This document shows positions 11,211 to 22,539 of a stretch of DNA of 64,000 nucleotides, piece by piece (the first letter of the stretch is position 1; each line of letters opens with the position of its first letter). The stretch spans positions 2,399,500 to 2,463,499 of the forward strand of contig NC_045149.1 in NCBI RefSeq assembly GCF_008831285.2, written 5' to 3'. The notes beneath the pieces were generated by a model, which was given only the letters and a program-made list of their open reading frames with translations, did no database searches and had not been told where the DNA came from. This DNA comes from Nymphaea colorata (lineage: Eukaryota; Streptophyta; Magnoliopsida; Nymphaeales; Nymphaeaceae). The translations under genes and the position numbers were made by a program.

Positions 11211-11710
11211 TGGTATCAGAGCCGTCGGACTTGGAGAAAACAAAATCTGTTTTTTCTATGGTTGTGAAGTTCCAACCCTGACTGCCGCCGCCGCTACCAC
11301 CGTCGCCGTCGCTACCACCACCGCCGCCGCTGCCCTTGCTGCGCCGCCACTGTCGCCGCACCGTGACCGTGACCACCGCCGCTGTCGCCGCACCGTGGCC
11401 GCGTGACTGCCTCCGTCGCTGCCCCGCCGTGGCTGTGACCGCTGCTGCGTCGCTGGTGTCGTGACTGCCGACGCCAACGTCTCTGCTGACGCCTCTGCCG
11501 ACGCCGACGTCCGACCACCGACGCCGACGTCCGACGTCGTCGCCTCTTCTCGGCGCGCGCTGCCAAGCGCCGCCCTCTGCTTCCGCCGCGTCCTGCTGCT
11601 TCCGCTGCTCCCGCCGCTCCCGCCGTTGATCCCCGACTGCGTCATCTCACCTCTTCTCTAGGTTACTGCTGTTGTGTGTGTTCTTTGGCAGCCACTTCTA
11701 CCTGGTGATC

Positions 11711-12595
11711 ATGGCTGACTCGTCGTCTTCTTCTTCAGTCAACACTACTCTACCGGATGTTGTGTCTGCACGGACTGATCATGTACCGGTTCAGGTTACC
11801 ACCATTCAACTTACCAAGGAGAACTATTCCCGATGGTCTGCTGCGATTACCATGGGGATTGCTGGGCGAGGACGCATTGCCTATGTGAATGGGAGAAAGG
11901 TTGAACCTGCTGCAGATAGTCTGGCTTGGGATACATGGTTTCTTGAAGACAACCAGGTCAAAACCTGGATTGTCAATTCAGTGTCCCCGGATATCCAACC
12001 CCTCATTCTTCGTAAGAAGACTGCAAGGGATATGTGGATTATTTTGGAGCAGATGTATGGCCAAAAGAAAAGGAAAGTTCGGGTGTATCAACTTATGAAG
12101 GATGTGTATTCCCTGCGACAAGGTGCTCTCTCGGTTGCAGACTTTTATGCAGCATTGAAATCTAAGTGGGAGGACCTTGACTATCACTCTGATATTCCAT
12201 GGAGGTGTCCTCACGACCAGATGCAGTACATGACTGATAAATGGGAAAACAGGGTATTCCTTTTCTTATCCGGACTGATGACTTTGAAAATATAAGGAGT
12301 CAGATTCTTAACTCTGACGAATCATTTAGTATTGAAGATGTCTATTCCCGTGTTGAAGCTGAAGAACAGAGAAGGCTGCTCTCTAGTGGACGAAAGGGGG
12401 AAGAACAGTCTGCCTATGTTAGCCGTGCCCCTGTGGGAACTCCTCGTTCTTCCCGAAAATGTACACATTGCAAAAAACTTGGTCATACTAGGGATTTTTG
12501 TTGGGACCTGTATCCAGAGACGAGGGATAGTAGGGGGAGGTCTTCGAGTGGGAAGAAGCCTGTATCGTCTGCAACAAGTCTGAGTCTTGCATGTT
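11711..12595 (+). pseudogene. copia gag with intact zinc knuckle, one frameshift
   Basis: Starts MADSSSSSS at 11711. The capsid part reads to 12295, then a small deletion near 12275 shifts the frame (FLFLSGL, then DDFENIRSQILN in the next frame, to 12595). The zinc knuckle near 12461-12502 is CTHCKKLGHTRDFC, a perfect CX2CX4HX4C, unlike the damaged versions in the nested element and element B. With the frameshift repaired by nothing in the window, only a truncated capsid of about 195 residues can be made from the first frame. Function would be RNA packaging in copia particles. Confidence 0.88.
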
Positions 12596-12737
12596 AATGA
12601 AGTTTTCTAAGTGAGAGAGAGTCTGGCGGCTAGTGGGCACCAGATCTCCTCACCCGTGGTTTTTTCCCTCTAGTTGAGGGTTTTCCACGTTACATCTGTG
12701 TTCGACCTTCGTTTCTTGTGCGTCTATTATTGCTACA
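12593..12737 (+). repeat. Truncated 3' LTR of gag-only copia
   Basis: Matches 11065-11210 (TTAATGAAG onward, with GGCGGCTAGTGGGCACC) and ends GCTACA; the first 94 bp of the LTR are missing. Confidence 0.8.
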
Positions 12738-13834
12738 GTGACAAAACTAGGAAGCATATTTTAATGTAATCAAATTAGATGAGCTTAATCAAGCTCAAAT
12801 GAGGCGAGCCAAGCTAGCAAGAGATCAGCTTGTTTAATAGACGAGTTGACTTCTAGGCTCAAGCTCAACTTGTTCGAGCTCAAGCAACAGTAATAGCCCA
12901 AATTCAAGAAAGCATTGGAGGAAAAAGTGGGACCCTTTTTTGGGCTGACTGACAGCAAGCCCCTCTCTCTCTCTCTCTCTCTCTCTCGCTACACTCCGCC
13001 ACTTTTTCATTTCTACTCACTCTCTCTCACAAACACACACATCTGCCACACTCCACTTTTCTTTTTCTATTAGCACTCCTGGTGAACAAAATTATTCATA
13101 TTTTTTTATCCCAAACAAAACTATTTTATGAATTAACTGCCATCTTTACCATTTTATTCATCAACTCAATTCAAGGGAAAAATTACAGAAATTGTTAATA
13201 AAAACATTACATTTTTCATTAGAACATTATTTTGTAAAGGTTATAACGGACTCAATTTGGGAGTGCAATATTATTTGCGGCTGAGCCGCTGAAGTGTAAC
13301 ACTCTTATTTGGGGAGGGTTTAGACAAATTTAACTAGGATTTTATTTAGGCCCATCAAATAGGAGAAAAAAAATCCAGATAACTTTTATGTGCCCATCAA
13401 GCACTAGGCTACTAGCTGAATTTGGAATAAAGGAAAAAATTTCCCTTCCACCCTATTCCAGGAATTTTTCCTTGATAAAAAATTCATGCTATTGCTTTTG
13501 CAGCCACCAAATGCCCCTTTAGTGAGTTTGTGGGATAAGCACATCCTCACTTATCAATCCTGGAAAAGGTGATCCACTGTTACCTAATTAATAAGGAATT
13601 ATTCTCACAAGTAAATTTGAGTTTCAAAATTAAATGGAGGAGATAACCAATATTGCATGCAGCAAGCTTGCTTGAGAGAAAGAGAACCATAACCTGTAAT
13701 TATGGTAAATAGAATATATTTTGTGAGAGATAGCAATTTCAGTAAGAGTTATAGAGTTCTGTGAGAAATAATCTACAGTAAATATGGTGGAGTTTTGTCA
13801 AAAAGGTAATCTTAGAGAATACAGAAGCCACCAG
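12738..13834. other. No gene; AT-rich sequence with CT microsatellite
   Basis: No coding potential seen. A (CT)n run lies at 12963-12987. The stretch 12780-12895 has repeated AAGCTCAA/GAGCTCAAG words, like those at 54430-54540, which resemble the ends of non-autonomous DNA transposons. Confidence 0.5.
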
Positions 13835-14353
13835 GGAGATGTGACAGGTCCTCCATCGCATCAGAAGAAATAAGGCATTCTTCTGTGGCTGATGGATTCC
13901 TTTTTTCTTGTTTCATCAAAACCCCATGAAATGAAGCTTATGGCATCCAAGCAAAACCAGGTGTTTTGAGTCTTTGACAAACCTGATTTGTTAAAAAACT
14001 GATTTTCAGTAGAACATGTCATGCAAACAAGGACTAGTGACACAGAGTTTCCTGTTTGACATTCTTGAGGTTATTAAAATCAGTGTTATCCGTACCGTAC
14101 GATACATGGAGATGTGACAGGTCCTCCATCACATCAGAAGAAATAAGACATTCTTCTGTGGCTGATGGATTCCTTTTTTCTTGTTTCATCAAAACCCCAT
14201 GAAATGAAGCTTATGGCATCCAAGCAAAACCAGGTGTTTTGAGTCTTTGACAAACCTGATTTGTTAAAAAACTGATTTTCAGCAGAATATGTCATGCAAA
14301 CAAGGACTAGTGACACAGAGTTTCCTGTTTGACATTCTTGAGGTTATTAAAAC
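13835..14353 (+). repeat. 273-bp tandem duplication
   Basis: Two head-to-tail copies: 13835-14107 and 14108-about 14380, period 273 bp, with about a dozen differences. Each copy starts GGAGATGTGACAGGTCCTCC. The first copy ends with 27 bp (14081-14107) that equal the beginning of the MITE at 14354, so the duplicated unit includes the left end of that element. Confidence 0.88.
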
Positions 14354-14737
14354 CAGTGCTATCCGTATCGTGTATCGTACCGTATAGGTTTAGAAAACCT
14401 ATACAATACGCTTACGATACAAGATACGCTCATGTATCGTAAGCGGATAGCCCGTATCGTACGATACAGGGAAAAACATAAAAAGGGGCCCAATGGCCCC
14501 TTTTCGCATTATGTTTTAAAGACTCTACACTCCTCCCTCTCTCTCTCTTCTTGTTTCTAAATACTGCAAGAGATGTGGGAGAGAGAGATTTTGTCCCCTT
14601 TTCGCATTATGTTTAATATTTTTTTAAAATTAAAAAATTAATTTTACGATACACTACGCTACGTTTTTGATACATTACGATACAACGTATAGGTCGGCCC
14701 AACCGATACATGTTATGCTACACCTTTTACAACATTG
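14354..14737. mobile_element. hAT-like MITE, 384 bp
   Basis: Bounded by an 8-bp direct repeat ATTAAAAC (14346-14353 and 14738-14745). Termini are CAGTGCTATC and (reverse complement of the right end) CAATGTTGTA, consistent with the CARNG start of hAT inverted repeats. The inside is rich in GTATCGTACG-type palindromic words and has the 19-bp direct repeat CCCCTTTTCGCATTATGTT at about 14497 and 14598. No coding sequence. Class assignment rests on the 8-bp duplication and the terminal pentamers. Confidence 0.7.
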
Positions 14738-15096
14738 ATTAAAACCAACTAAATGTGAGCCCTCAAGCAACATAATAGCAAGCATCGACAATGCAGACGG
14801 TCATTCTTCTTAAAAAAAACAAATTACTACAAGCAAAAATAACATACTAATGTTGACCTAATAACAAAGCTTGCATTTAGTTGTCCAGTGAATATTTACT
14901 TTATTGACGACTTTGCCCAGGCTAAGGACACGTTGCTTAAATATATAATTCGCAGGAAGAGACATGGCCAGCAATGTGCTCAATCGAAAATAGGTCCAGC
15001 AGCCCTTTCTTTTTTGTTTACAGAAATTCCTTCAATTATAACACAAAAGCAGCAATGAGAGTAAAAACTAGGTTCATACGTGAAGCAGTAACTTAC

Positions 15097-15182
15097 CTGT
15101 AATCAAAATAACGACGAAGATTATCCAAAGAATTAATGTAATCCTCATGATAAAGGCTATTCAAATGACGTAAATAGTGCAC
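15097..15182 (-). CDS. APC5: APC5 exon 7 (last in window)
   Basis: 86 nt from acceptor ATGCAG|GTG to donor TACAG|GTAAGT. Encodes VHYLRHLNSLYHEDYINSL and NLRRYFDY, the entry into the Apc5 TPR region. No following exon is visible between 15096 and 1. Confidence 0.86.
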
Positions 15183-18100
15183 CTGCATATGCAAGCTCAT
15201 AAAACTGCAGTTTGCTGAAAAATAAGACTTTAAAATAAACTTGAAAAAATAAACAACTTTTGCAGATAAACTCCAAAACATACACGATGCAACTCTGGGG
15301 CTAGTTTCTCTAGTAGCTTTAGCATGTTTTCGAATTCATGTAACCTGAAAAAGGCCTTTTTGCTGAAATGACATTATAAAATTCAGTCAGATAATGAAAA
15401 TGAAAAATTGCAGGGAAAAAAAGTAAAAGATTCCCATACTTCTCAAATAAGTCAGCTTTTTCCTTTAGAAACCCTTGCACTTGCCAATTCGTGCGCAAGA
15501 CAAGATGCCCAGCAGTGTCATTCGTTCCAACTTCATTGGGTTGACAAAGCATTCTGTCTTCAATCTTGTCCTCAAGACTGCTTATTTTGGGTTTGACAGG
15601 CACTTGTGCTTGTGTAGGTACACGTTGCACTGCCACACAATAAAGTAAAACACTTAGCTTTTTTCTAAGGTATTAAAATATCAATTGGCTCTAAAGTATG
15701 GCAATATCCATTGACTCTATATGACACAAAAGACAGAATAACACCTAAAATGAGAATAATTTTATTTGTTGTCTAACAAAATGACTATTACATGATTAGA
15801 ACTGAGCAAGGATTTTCAGGAAATTGGTAACAAGAAAATATCCCTAGTGCCCAATTTTGCCTTTTTGTCTTTTACACCTCTCTGATCACAGGCAAGTTAT
15901 TAATAAGATACTTATGTCCTTTACTATTCTGCCATGTATGAAGTTGACATCTACCTTGTGATCACTAATTTGTTCAAGCACATGCACCATGTTTTATCCT
16001 TATGCAAAGTCAGCTTGAAAAGTATTTGATAATCAAGACCATTTTGGTTGTTAGAGCCGTAAGAATATAGAAAAACAATTGCTGACCTCATAAGACAGCA
16101 GTCTATTCCTCCAATTTCTCAAACATACAATAGTCACAAACATTATTAACGGATTTTAAACGGCAAGGTTTTTCTCGGGTATTTTTTGGCAAAGCTGAAA
16201 TCTGGGGAAATCTCAGAAAAAACAGCAATTTTTTTAGAAAAGAAAAAATCCTAAAAATTTGGAAAAAGTAAAAAAATTGGAAAACTAACAAAAAAACATT
16301 AACAAAACTCGATAAAAATGATGATTTAATAATAATAGAGATGAAGATAAATTGTTAAACTTAGCTTCCAAACTTTAAAGCAAAACCAATGTAAAACTAA
16401 TGAGAAAAAGACATGATAAAAATGTGAACATTTCATTTTGGACCTTCTTTTAGAAAAAAAGGAAAACAATGGGTGTTTTTCGTTTTCATTGTTTTTAAAA
16501 TTTTTATCGGGTCATTTTCAAAAAAAGAAACAAGGGTTTTGTCACTATGACACCAACACCTTATCTGATATATAAAAAACCATAAGTTCCTTCTTCTTTC
16601 TTCTTTATTTCTCATTTATTCCCTCCTTTCTCTCTTTTCCTCTAAGTCTAACTTGGCCCTTCTGGTTTTTGCCTTGATTTGAAAACCTATGCTACTTTGC
16701 TTGTTGCTAACCACCAACTGTCTTACTCTTCCTTCTTAATCCCTTAAATAGAGCAACAAAGTGCCCAGAATTTATTATTTAAGGCCCACCCCTGATGTGG
16801 CCACATGGAAGATAGAAAATAGTATGAAAGTAAGCAGTTTCTTAAAGGTGTGCAAACCGAAGCTTTTTTCAATGGACAATTCTGTAATACATGAAACATA
16901 GATCAAACTGTCAAGGATGGCATCTGATCAAAGATAATACAAACTCCAATTTCAAGGTCTTCTTCCTTTTTTTTTCCTGAAATCCACACAAGTAGTAAAC
17001 AAGTTACATAATGCAAAAGGATTATCCATGGTAAGATCATGTTCTAAAAAAAAATTTTCATGGTCATGGAACCATAAGCTCTCATGAATTTACTTGATAC
17101 ACTAAATCGTATATGGTAAAATTGTATGTCAGATTTACACTTGCCTTCAGCAAAATAAAAATTTTAAAACACTATCAGAATAAGATCCATTTTTGTGGCC
17201 ATAATTTTTTTTCTTATTTTTATTTAGTTCTGAATTCCAATTTTGCCAAGATTTTCCCCCTGGGGAGAAAAACAGACCTGAAGCCTAAAAATAACTTCTT
17301 AGGCAAGAAAGCCCAACAACAAGATCCAATGACTGTTGCCTAAGCATGAGGATGATTTTCAAAAGAAAGAGACAGAAAAGTCATACCTTCTCTTATACGA
17401 AAGAAAGAACTGCAGTCTTGAGTTCCTGTCAATAAACCAGCACTGCTTCCAGCTTCTAGTCTATGTGGATCATGATCCGGAACATAATTTGCAAGCCGTA
17501 GTTTTTCAGGGTCTAACAATTCTGCTTCTTTTTTGCTATCATTTACAACAAAAACAGAAAATGTTCTTCGTATAGGACTATAGTAATGTGATAAATCAGA
17601 GCAAGATGAGAACTGATCACAATATGCTGCAATATTTGTCAGAAGATGGCACGCCCCCTGCATAGATTAAAGTCATCTCATCAAGAACATAGAGGGATCA
17701 GAGCACATTTTCCTGCAGATAAGGTCTGAAAAAATGCTAAAGAACATGTACACATGCAGCAAAAGCACTAGGGCAGGTGAAGATTCATTTGTTCAAACTT
17801 CAAATAAATCACTCCATTGACATCCCTCAACTTCACACCATCTAAGGTGAAGGACACACCATGTCCAATTTGGTAAATGCATTTCCAACTACGTACATGA
17901 TTCATAACATGTGCAGAAATAGTGATGATAACTCTGCTTGCTGTTTTCTTTATTTAAGGCTTCAGAGAAATTTCTATACATGGTTAGATGAATTTATCCT
18001 CCCCCATTTTCTCACTTCGGACACTTTGGACACCTAGCCTTTCCCCTTGGTCGCTTCCACTTTTCCTCTTGAAATTATGCCTACATATTAATGTAGCTGA

Positions 18101-20665
18101 TATATGTGCATGTAAGACATAAGCATACAGTGCAAAATATAAAATAACAAATCTGTAATATTTGTTCACTTGCTGGAATGAAAATGACTCTGATGAGTTA
18201 ACCCCCTCAGTTGAATCAGCTATAAACTTAAATGGCTTGGCAAAGACATGATTAGGTCATGTCTTACCAACTTCATGGTCATTTTTTCTTCTATAGGTAA
18301 ACGACTGCATCAGATGAGTCAACAGTGAAGATAGCTGAGTTCTAAAACATCTAGATTTTCATCACCCTAAAGGGAAATATCTTTTCCAAATTCAAGCTAG
18401 GGCCTTCACCAATTGACAAGCTCATCCATGCTCCATGACTAACAAATCCACCTCTAAGATTTCTTTTTCGAGACTAAAAAAAGCCACCTGAAATGAAAAC
18501 AAGCTGTTGTAATAGATGCATTCACAAATAACCATGTTAAATGTTTGTCACCTATAATACAACTGAGATAGCAGTGAACAGAAAAACAAAAGAATGTCAT
18601 CACAGTGTGCACATCACAAACTAACCTGAGTGCTGAAAATGACACTAACCTTCTATCATCTATTATAAACGCAGATGGGGAATCTATTTGAGTGCCAATT
18701 ATTTCCCAGCTCAAATTTAAGAAAACGAGACACTGTTGTTAACCACTAAACCAAGCTTCAAAATGTCTACCTCAAACGATAAAACATTGAAGGTAAGTGT
18801 GCAACGCCGAACAAACATGCCCAAGATGCTATTTGTGTCCAATGATATTTGTTCATCCTCCAAATTTGTTGTTTCATTGCTCCCAAAAACAACTGTAAAA
18901 TTAATACCAACAAACTTCAAATCCATAAAATTAATTTATCTACATAAAAATGCTAAATTTGCTGCTAGATTAAAAGAATAGCTAACCTTGCAACCCAGCA
19001 AAAAAGTTAAACAATTCATCAGCTGAAGATAATGATGAGAGACGTTCAGTTAATCGGTGTGCAATAAACATGTCAAGTTCTCCTGTAACTGCCTTGAGTT
19101 GCATAATAAGCCGTTCAAGTGATTGCTCCACAAAATCATCAGTGGCCTACAATTAAAAAGGAGACAATATTTATATTCAACCAGACAACACCCACACCAA
19201 TATCCAAGCCCAGGATTTATACATGCACCCATGCTACATAAGATGGAAGCTAGTGACAAATTCCTGTATGAGAACTACCTGTATTTGAACCCCTGGATGA
19301 ACTCGCATGATTCTACTGTTATGGAGATAGATAACAAGAATTTATGTGTATCCTGGGACGGGTTAAAATTTAGATTCGTAAAGCCACCTGCATTCAAACC
19401 CTTGAAGTAACTCCTGTGGTTCTACCATTATGGAGATGGATACCTTGAACGAGCCAAACATGCAGGGAATTTTTATGATTCCATGACCTTGATAAAATGT
19501 ATAGCAGCTGCATCTGGCTACTCAGAAAATATATCCAGCTAGGAGTTTGTAATTATACATCTGGAAAAGTCATGATTCAATAGTAACAAAACCTGAAGTG
19601 CTGTCAGCAAGAGACTTGATATTCATACTTGAACTCTTTAAAGTTTAAGGAGTCACTTTGTGTGAATCTCATGTTATAAACGTGTTGTGGTGGCTGCTAA
19701 AGAGACCTGAAGCAGTCATCCAGGTTGGTAGAAAGCTACACGTTTCGAGGTGTTTGAATAAGGATTAATTTCAGTTTGAAACCTCCCAAATTCATCATAT
19801 ATGCTACGTAACAGCCTAACAGGCGCATGCCAGTTCGGTGCTGTGCACAAAAATGATGATTTAACATGAGTGGTCTATTTTAAATATTTTTATTGCCTGG
19901 AGTTCGCTGTCCAGTGTTGATTTCTCTTTTCCTGTCTCTGGAATATCTACTTCATATAGAAACAGCTAACACAGGCCCACACCTTACTGACACTTTAGGA
20001 CACGGTGTGGACACGTGGCACACCTTGGACACAATTAAACCGTTGACGCACCGTATGTCAAGTTTCTTTCCAAATTTTGCGCTTGATCGACTTTGACCTA
20101 GTTCACTATTATCTTTTCTTTTGTCAAAACCTTTAAACCCTCTCGTACCATATCAATTTGATAAATAGCCCCGTCCTTTTCTTCTCTTCAAACCTTTTAT
20201 CGGTTAATATTTTTATCAAATTTTTTGAAATTACTCTCGACTGTTCCAGCACAACTGACTTCAACATCAAGCAGATACAAGTAGGGAAGGGCATAAAAGA
20301 TATGGTTCCACCGTAAGAACTAACACAGTTTACACCGATGAATAATTATGCAGAGGCATGAGTGCCACCAAAGTCCAGAACTCATATGCAAAGAACGTCA
20401 TTATACTATTTGTAATTGTCTTCCCATTTTGTTTGCTTGCATTAAACACCACGTGAGTGAGACTCCAGCTATTCATAGATACCCCTGTGAATAGACGAAC
20501 TCGGAGAATACCCACACCTAAAACAACCAAAAATTTGGATAGATAACAGGAAAGCAATCCAAATACGATGTAGCGGTTCGTTTAAGGACTTAATCTCCAA
20601 AATAATCAATCAAACGCCATATTTTGGGAGTGAATGTAGATTTTTAAGGAAAAGAGAGAGAGAGA

Positions 20666-20702
<37 letters not shown>

Positions 20703-20899
20703 ACAAGGCTAGGTTTCAAACGGATTACCTTGATCAGTGAAATCAAGAAGATTGCGAAGCAATTGTGCTGGGATACGGACGAGAAGGGGAATGGGACCGT
20801 GTCCGGCGACGGAGTGGCGTACAACTGGATGAGGGCGCAGACAGATATCTTGTGGGGGGTGAGAGTGAAGGATGTAGCAGGCCTCCAGATGGTATCCAT
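15097..20899 (-). CDS. APC5: Anaphase-promoting complex subunit 5 (N-terminal part, seven exons)
   Basis: Seven minus-strand exons (20899-20729, 19146-18987, 18892-18771, 17657-17387, 15629-15440, 15344-15284, 15182-15097) join in phase to 1061 nt, 353 codons, without a stop, all with GT...AG introns. The product matches plant APC5, a scaffold subunit of the APC/C ubiquitin ligase that drives cell-cycle protein destruction. Landmarks are FTLTPHKISVC and PFPFSSVSQHN in exon 1, SNLGMFVRRC-like SILGMFVRRC in exon 3, GACHLLTNIAAYC at the start of exon 4, LRTNWQVQGFL in exon 5 and LRHLNSLYHEDY...RRYFDY in exon 7, where the Apc5/TPR domain begins. Full-length relatives have about 900 residues, so more than half is absent. 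Exon 7 ends in phase 2 at a good donor, so either intron 7 exceeds 15 kb and runs off the left edge or the gene is truncated. Confidence 0.9.
15284..15344 (-). CDS. APC5: APC5 exon 6
   Basis: 61 nt between acceptor TTTTTCAG and donor CATCGT|GTATGT. Encodes HEFENMLKLLEKLAPELHR, matching the FESMLRQLQKLAPELHR block of the family, and keeps the frame of exons 5 and 7. Confidence 0.83.
15440..15629 (-). CDS. APC5: APC5 exon 5
   Basis: 190 nt from acceptor GTGGCAG to donor GAGAA|GTATGG. Encodes LEDKIEDRMLCQ and LRTNWQVQGFLKEKADLFEK. The preceding intron 4 (15630-17386) is 1.76 kb without coding content. Confidence 0.86.
15630..17386 (-). other. APC5 intron 4
   Basis: 1757 bp, AT-rich, GT...AG. 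Poly-A/T-rich segment 16190-16520 and small open frames of no recognised content. Confidence 0.75.
17387..17657 (-). CDS. APC5: APC5 exon 4
   Basis: 271 nt from acceptor ATGCAG|GGG to donor GAAG|GTATGA. Opens with GACHLLTNIAAYC, a strongly conserved APC5 block; the remainder (DPEKLRLANYVPDHDPHRLE) is a less conserved acidic linker. Confidence 0.88.
17658..18770 (-). other. APC5 intron 3
   Basis: 1113 bp between exons 3 and 4; no gene or element recognised. Confidence 0.75.
18771..18892 (-). CDS. APC5: APC5 exon 3
   Basis: 122 nt, acceptor TTTTACAG and donor GAG|GTAGAC. Encodes LEDEQISLDTNSILGMFVRR and NVLSFE. The intron before it (18893-18986) is only 94 bp. Confidence 0.88.
18987..19146 (-). 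CDS. APC5: APC5 exon 2
   Basis: 160 nt between acceptor TTGTAG|GCC and donor GCAAG|GTTAGC. It encodes the helical stretch DDFVEQSLERLI...LFNFFAGLQ, which lines up with the DDxxEPKLEEL...LLNFF segment of plant APC5. Confidence 0.85.
19147..20728 (-). other. APC5 intron 1
   Basis: 1582 bp. Contains a 58-bp imperfect direct repeat (about 19279 and 19387, CCTG...TATGGAGATRGATA), a (GA)n(GT)n(TA)n microsatellite at 20655-20702 and, from 19833 rightward, the part that is duplicated at 55220-56153. Confidence 0.75.
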
Positions 20900-21297
20900 T
20901 GTAGCTGATCAGGTCCAAGGTTAAGGGTATTGCGGCTCTAAATCGAAGCGAGGACGCGATTCGCTTCGTGGATTCCAACCCTAGGCCATTCGCGAGAGAG
21001 ACAGAGGGAGAGGGGGAAGGAGAGTCTCTGAGAAAGAGGAGGAAAGTGCCTGTGCGTGTTTCCCTCCCATTTTGAGGTTTTTGAAGAATAAATAATTCGG
21101 CCAAAATGAATCGGACTTTGTATCGCAGCGGATCGTCTACGCTGGCATTCGCCGCGTGAGCTGCAAAACCTCCCGAGGACCCCAGCTTCCAATCACTCTT
21201 CTGGTCGAGGGGATGTGCGGCAAGTGGTATTGGTTTTGATTCGCATTCGCTTCAAAAAACTTATTCGTGTTCAACTCATTTATAATAGAGTTGAAGT
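19833..21297 (-). repeat. Inverted segmental duplication, copy 1 (APC5 5' region)
   Basis: About 1.46 kb covering the APC5 upstream region, exon 1 and the first 0.9 kb of intron 1. The reverse complement recurs at 54661-56153 at roughly 96 percent identity by eye; exon 1 has one base change. The copies are head to head, 33 kb apart. Confidence 0.92.
20729..20899 (-). CDS. APC5: APC5 exon 1
   Basis: 57 codons from the ATG at 20899 to the donor CAAG|GTAATC. The start is the first ATG of the frame that matches the family N-terminus. The whole exon, its upstream region and 0.9 kb of intron 1 recur inverted at 54661-56153. Confidence 0.88.
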
Positions 21298-22539
21298 TTA
21301 CATTTGGGCAGATATTCCATACAATGTTAGAGCTCCAAAGTTGTTCCCAGGCTCAATATTCCGTTGTCTAAAGCTGTTGAAGTCAGCGGGAACAAGTAAA
21401 GGATTCCTAAGTTGTTACATGTACATTAGGTTTGTGTAACTTATATGCATGTATTATGCAGTAAGTTAACTAAACATTTGATTATATGTTAATAGGGTTC
21501 ATTTTTCAATATAACAAATCACTAGCATTAAAGAGATTCACTTTGATATCCATTTTCAACCAATTTGAGACACAAAGAGTATTCACCATTTGTGGCATAC
21601 AAACAGTTGTCCCATACAATTATAAATATAGGATGCTATCTAATTCATAGTTGTGCTTGAAAAGTCAAGCTCACTGCTGCCACTGGCTTGATTGCCACCA
21701 CTGCCCCAGGACAAGCCCCCTTTCTCTTCCAAGCTGCAGCATTGCTGTTGCATGGAGTATATATGCATATATGATTTGTTGTCTCTTTTCTCTTTCTTAT
21801 TATTTACTTTTTCTTTCTCTCTCACTTCTTTTCTATTTCTTTTTTTTCTCTTTTCTTTTCCTTGCTGCCGTATATAGTAACTAGCTGCTAACACTACAAA
21901 TATTGTAGCATTCTTTTTGTTTTTTTATATTTTTCTAATTCTCTCTATTCTTTCTCTTCCTTTCTTTTTACATTCTCTTTTCTCTTCTTTGGTTGCAATA
22001 CAATTATTGACCATGCAACTTTTGCAATCTTGCACATTATGACCGTTCATATGAGATAAATAGAAAATTATCAAAATATTTACTCACCTTCGTATTCTCA
22101 TTGCGGGAATCCACGAGGGATAGGACTCAACTCTTTTGTATGAGACTTGGACATTCCTGCCGCCTTTAACAGGGGTAATCAAATGAACGACTAAATTAGG
22201 TGTTTAAAGCCCCACCAAACCTAAATTAAAAAGGGGTCCTGAATTTTGAAATAGTAAGTTTTTAGAAATCTAAGTGGATCATCATACAATGTCGAGCATG
22301 AACTGTATCATCACAAACCCATGCAAGAGTTAAATCATAGGTCTAATAGCCTAGTGCTTGATGCGCACATGGAACTGCCACAAAAAACACCGTTTTTTAA
22401 AAAAAAATACCGTTTTTTTTTTAAAACGAGAATAAGACGCGTTCTTTTAAAAAAAAACGTTTAAAAATAAAAGACGCGTATAAAACACGTTTTATACGCA
22501 TCTTTCACGTTTTTTTAAAGATACACAGTCAGTTTTTTT
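21298..22539. other. No gene; AT-rich, pyrimidine-rich sequence
   Basis: A CTTT-rich run lies at 21770-21990. No coding frame or element end recognised. The segment 22100-22370 has a different composition and may be the edge of a decayed LTR element. Confidence 0.45.

Larger units (their letters stand above)
10971..12737 (+). mobile_element. Gag-only copia derivative
   Basis: A 240-bp 5' LTR (10971-11210, TGTTGA...CTACA) is followed by the primer-binding site TGGTATCAGAGCC (11211-11223), a CCG-rich leader, gag and the last 145 bp of an LTR (12593-12737). All of protease, integrase, RT and RNase H is absent: the sequence passes from 15-20 codons after the zinc knuckle straight into the LTR. 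No matching target duplication flanks it (GAATG against GTGAC), so the right end may be the product of recombination or deletion. It belongs to the same family as elements A, nested A and B. Confidence 0.85.

Noticed and set aside
12738-12742. Possible target duplication for the gag-only copia
   Set aside because: Left flank GAATG and right flank GTGAC do not match.
20330-20557. 75-codon minus-strand frame inside APC5 intron 1, also at 55417-55644
   Set aside because: Conserved only because the intron is duplicated. No splice sites or family match support an exon, and exon 1 and exon 2 already join in phase.
20709-21104. 131-codon minus-strand frame overlapping APC5 exon 1 (and its twin at 54844-55239)
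   Set aside because: It is another frame of the APC5 5' region. Its presence in both copies is explained by recent duplication, and the overlapping frame matches conserved APC5 residues.
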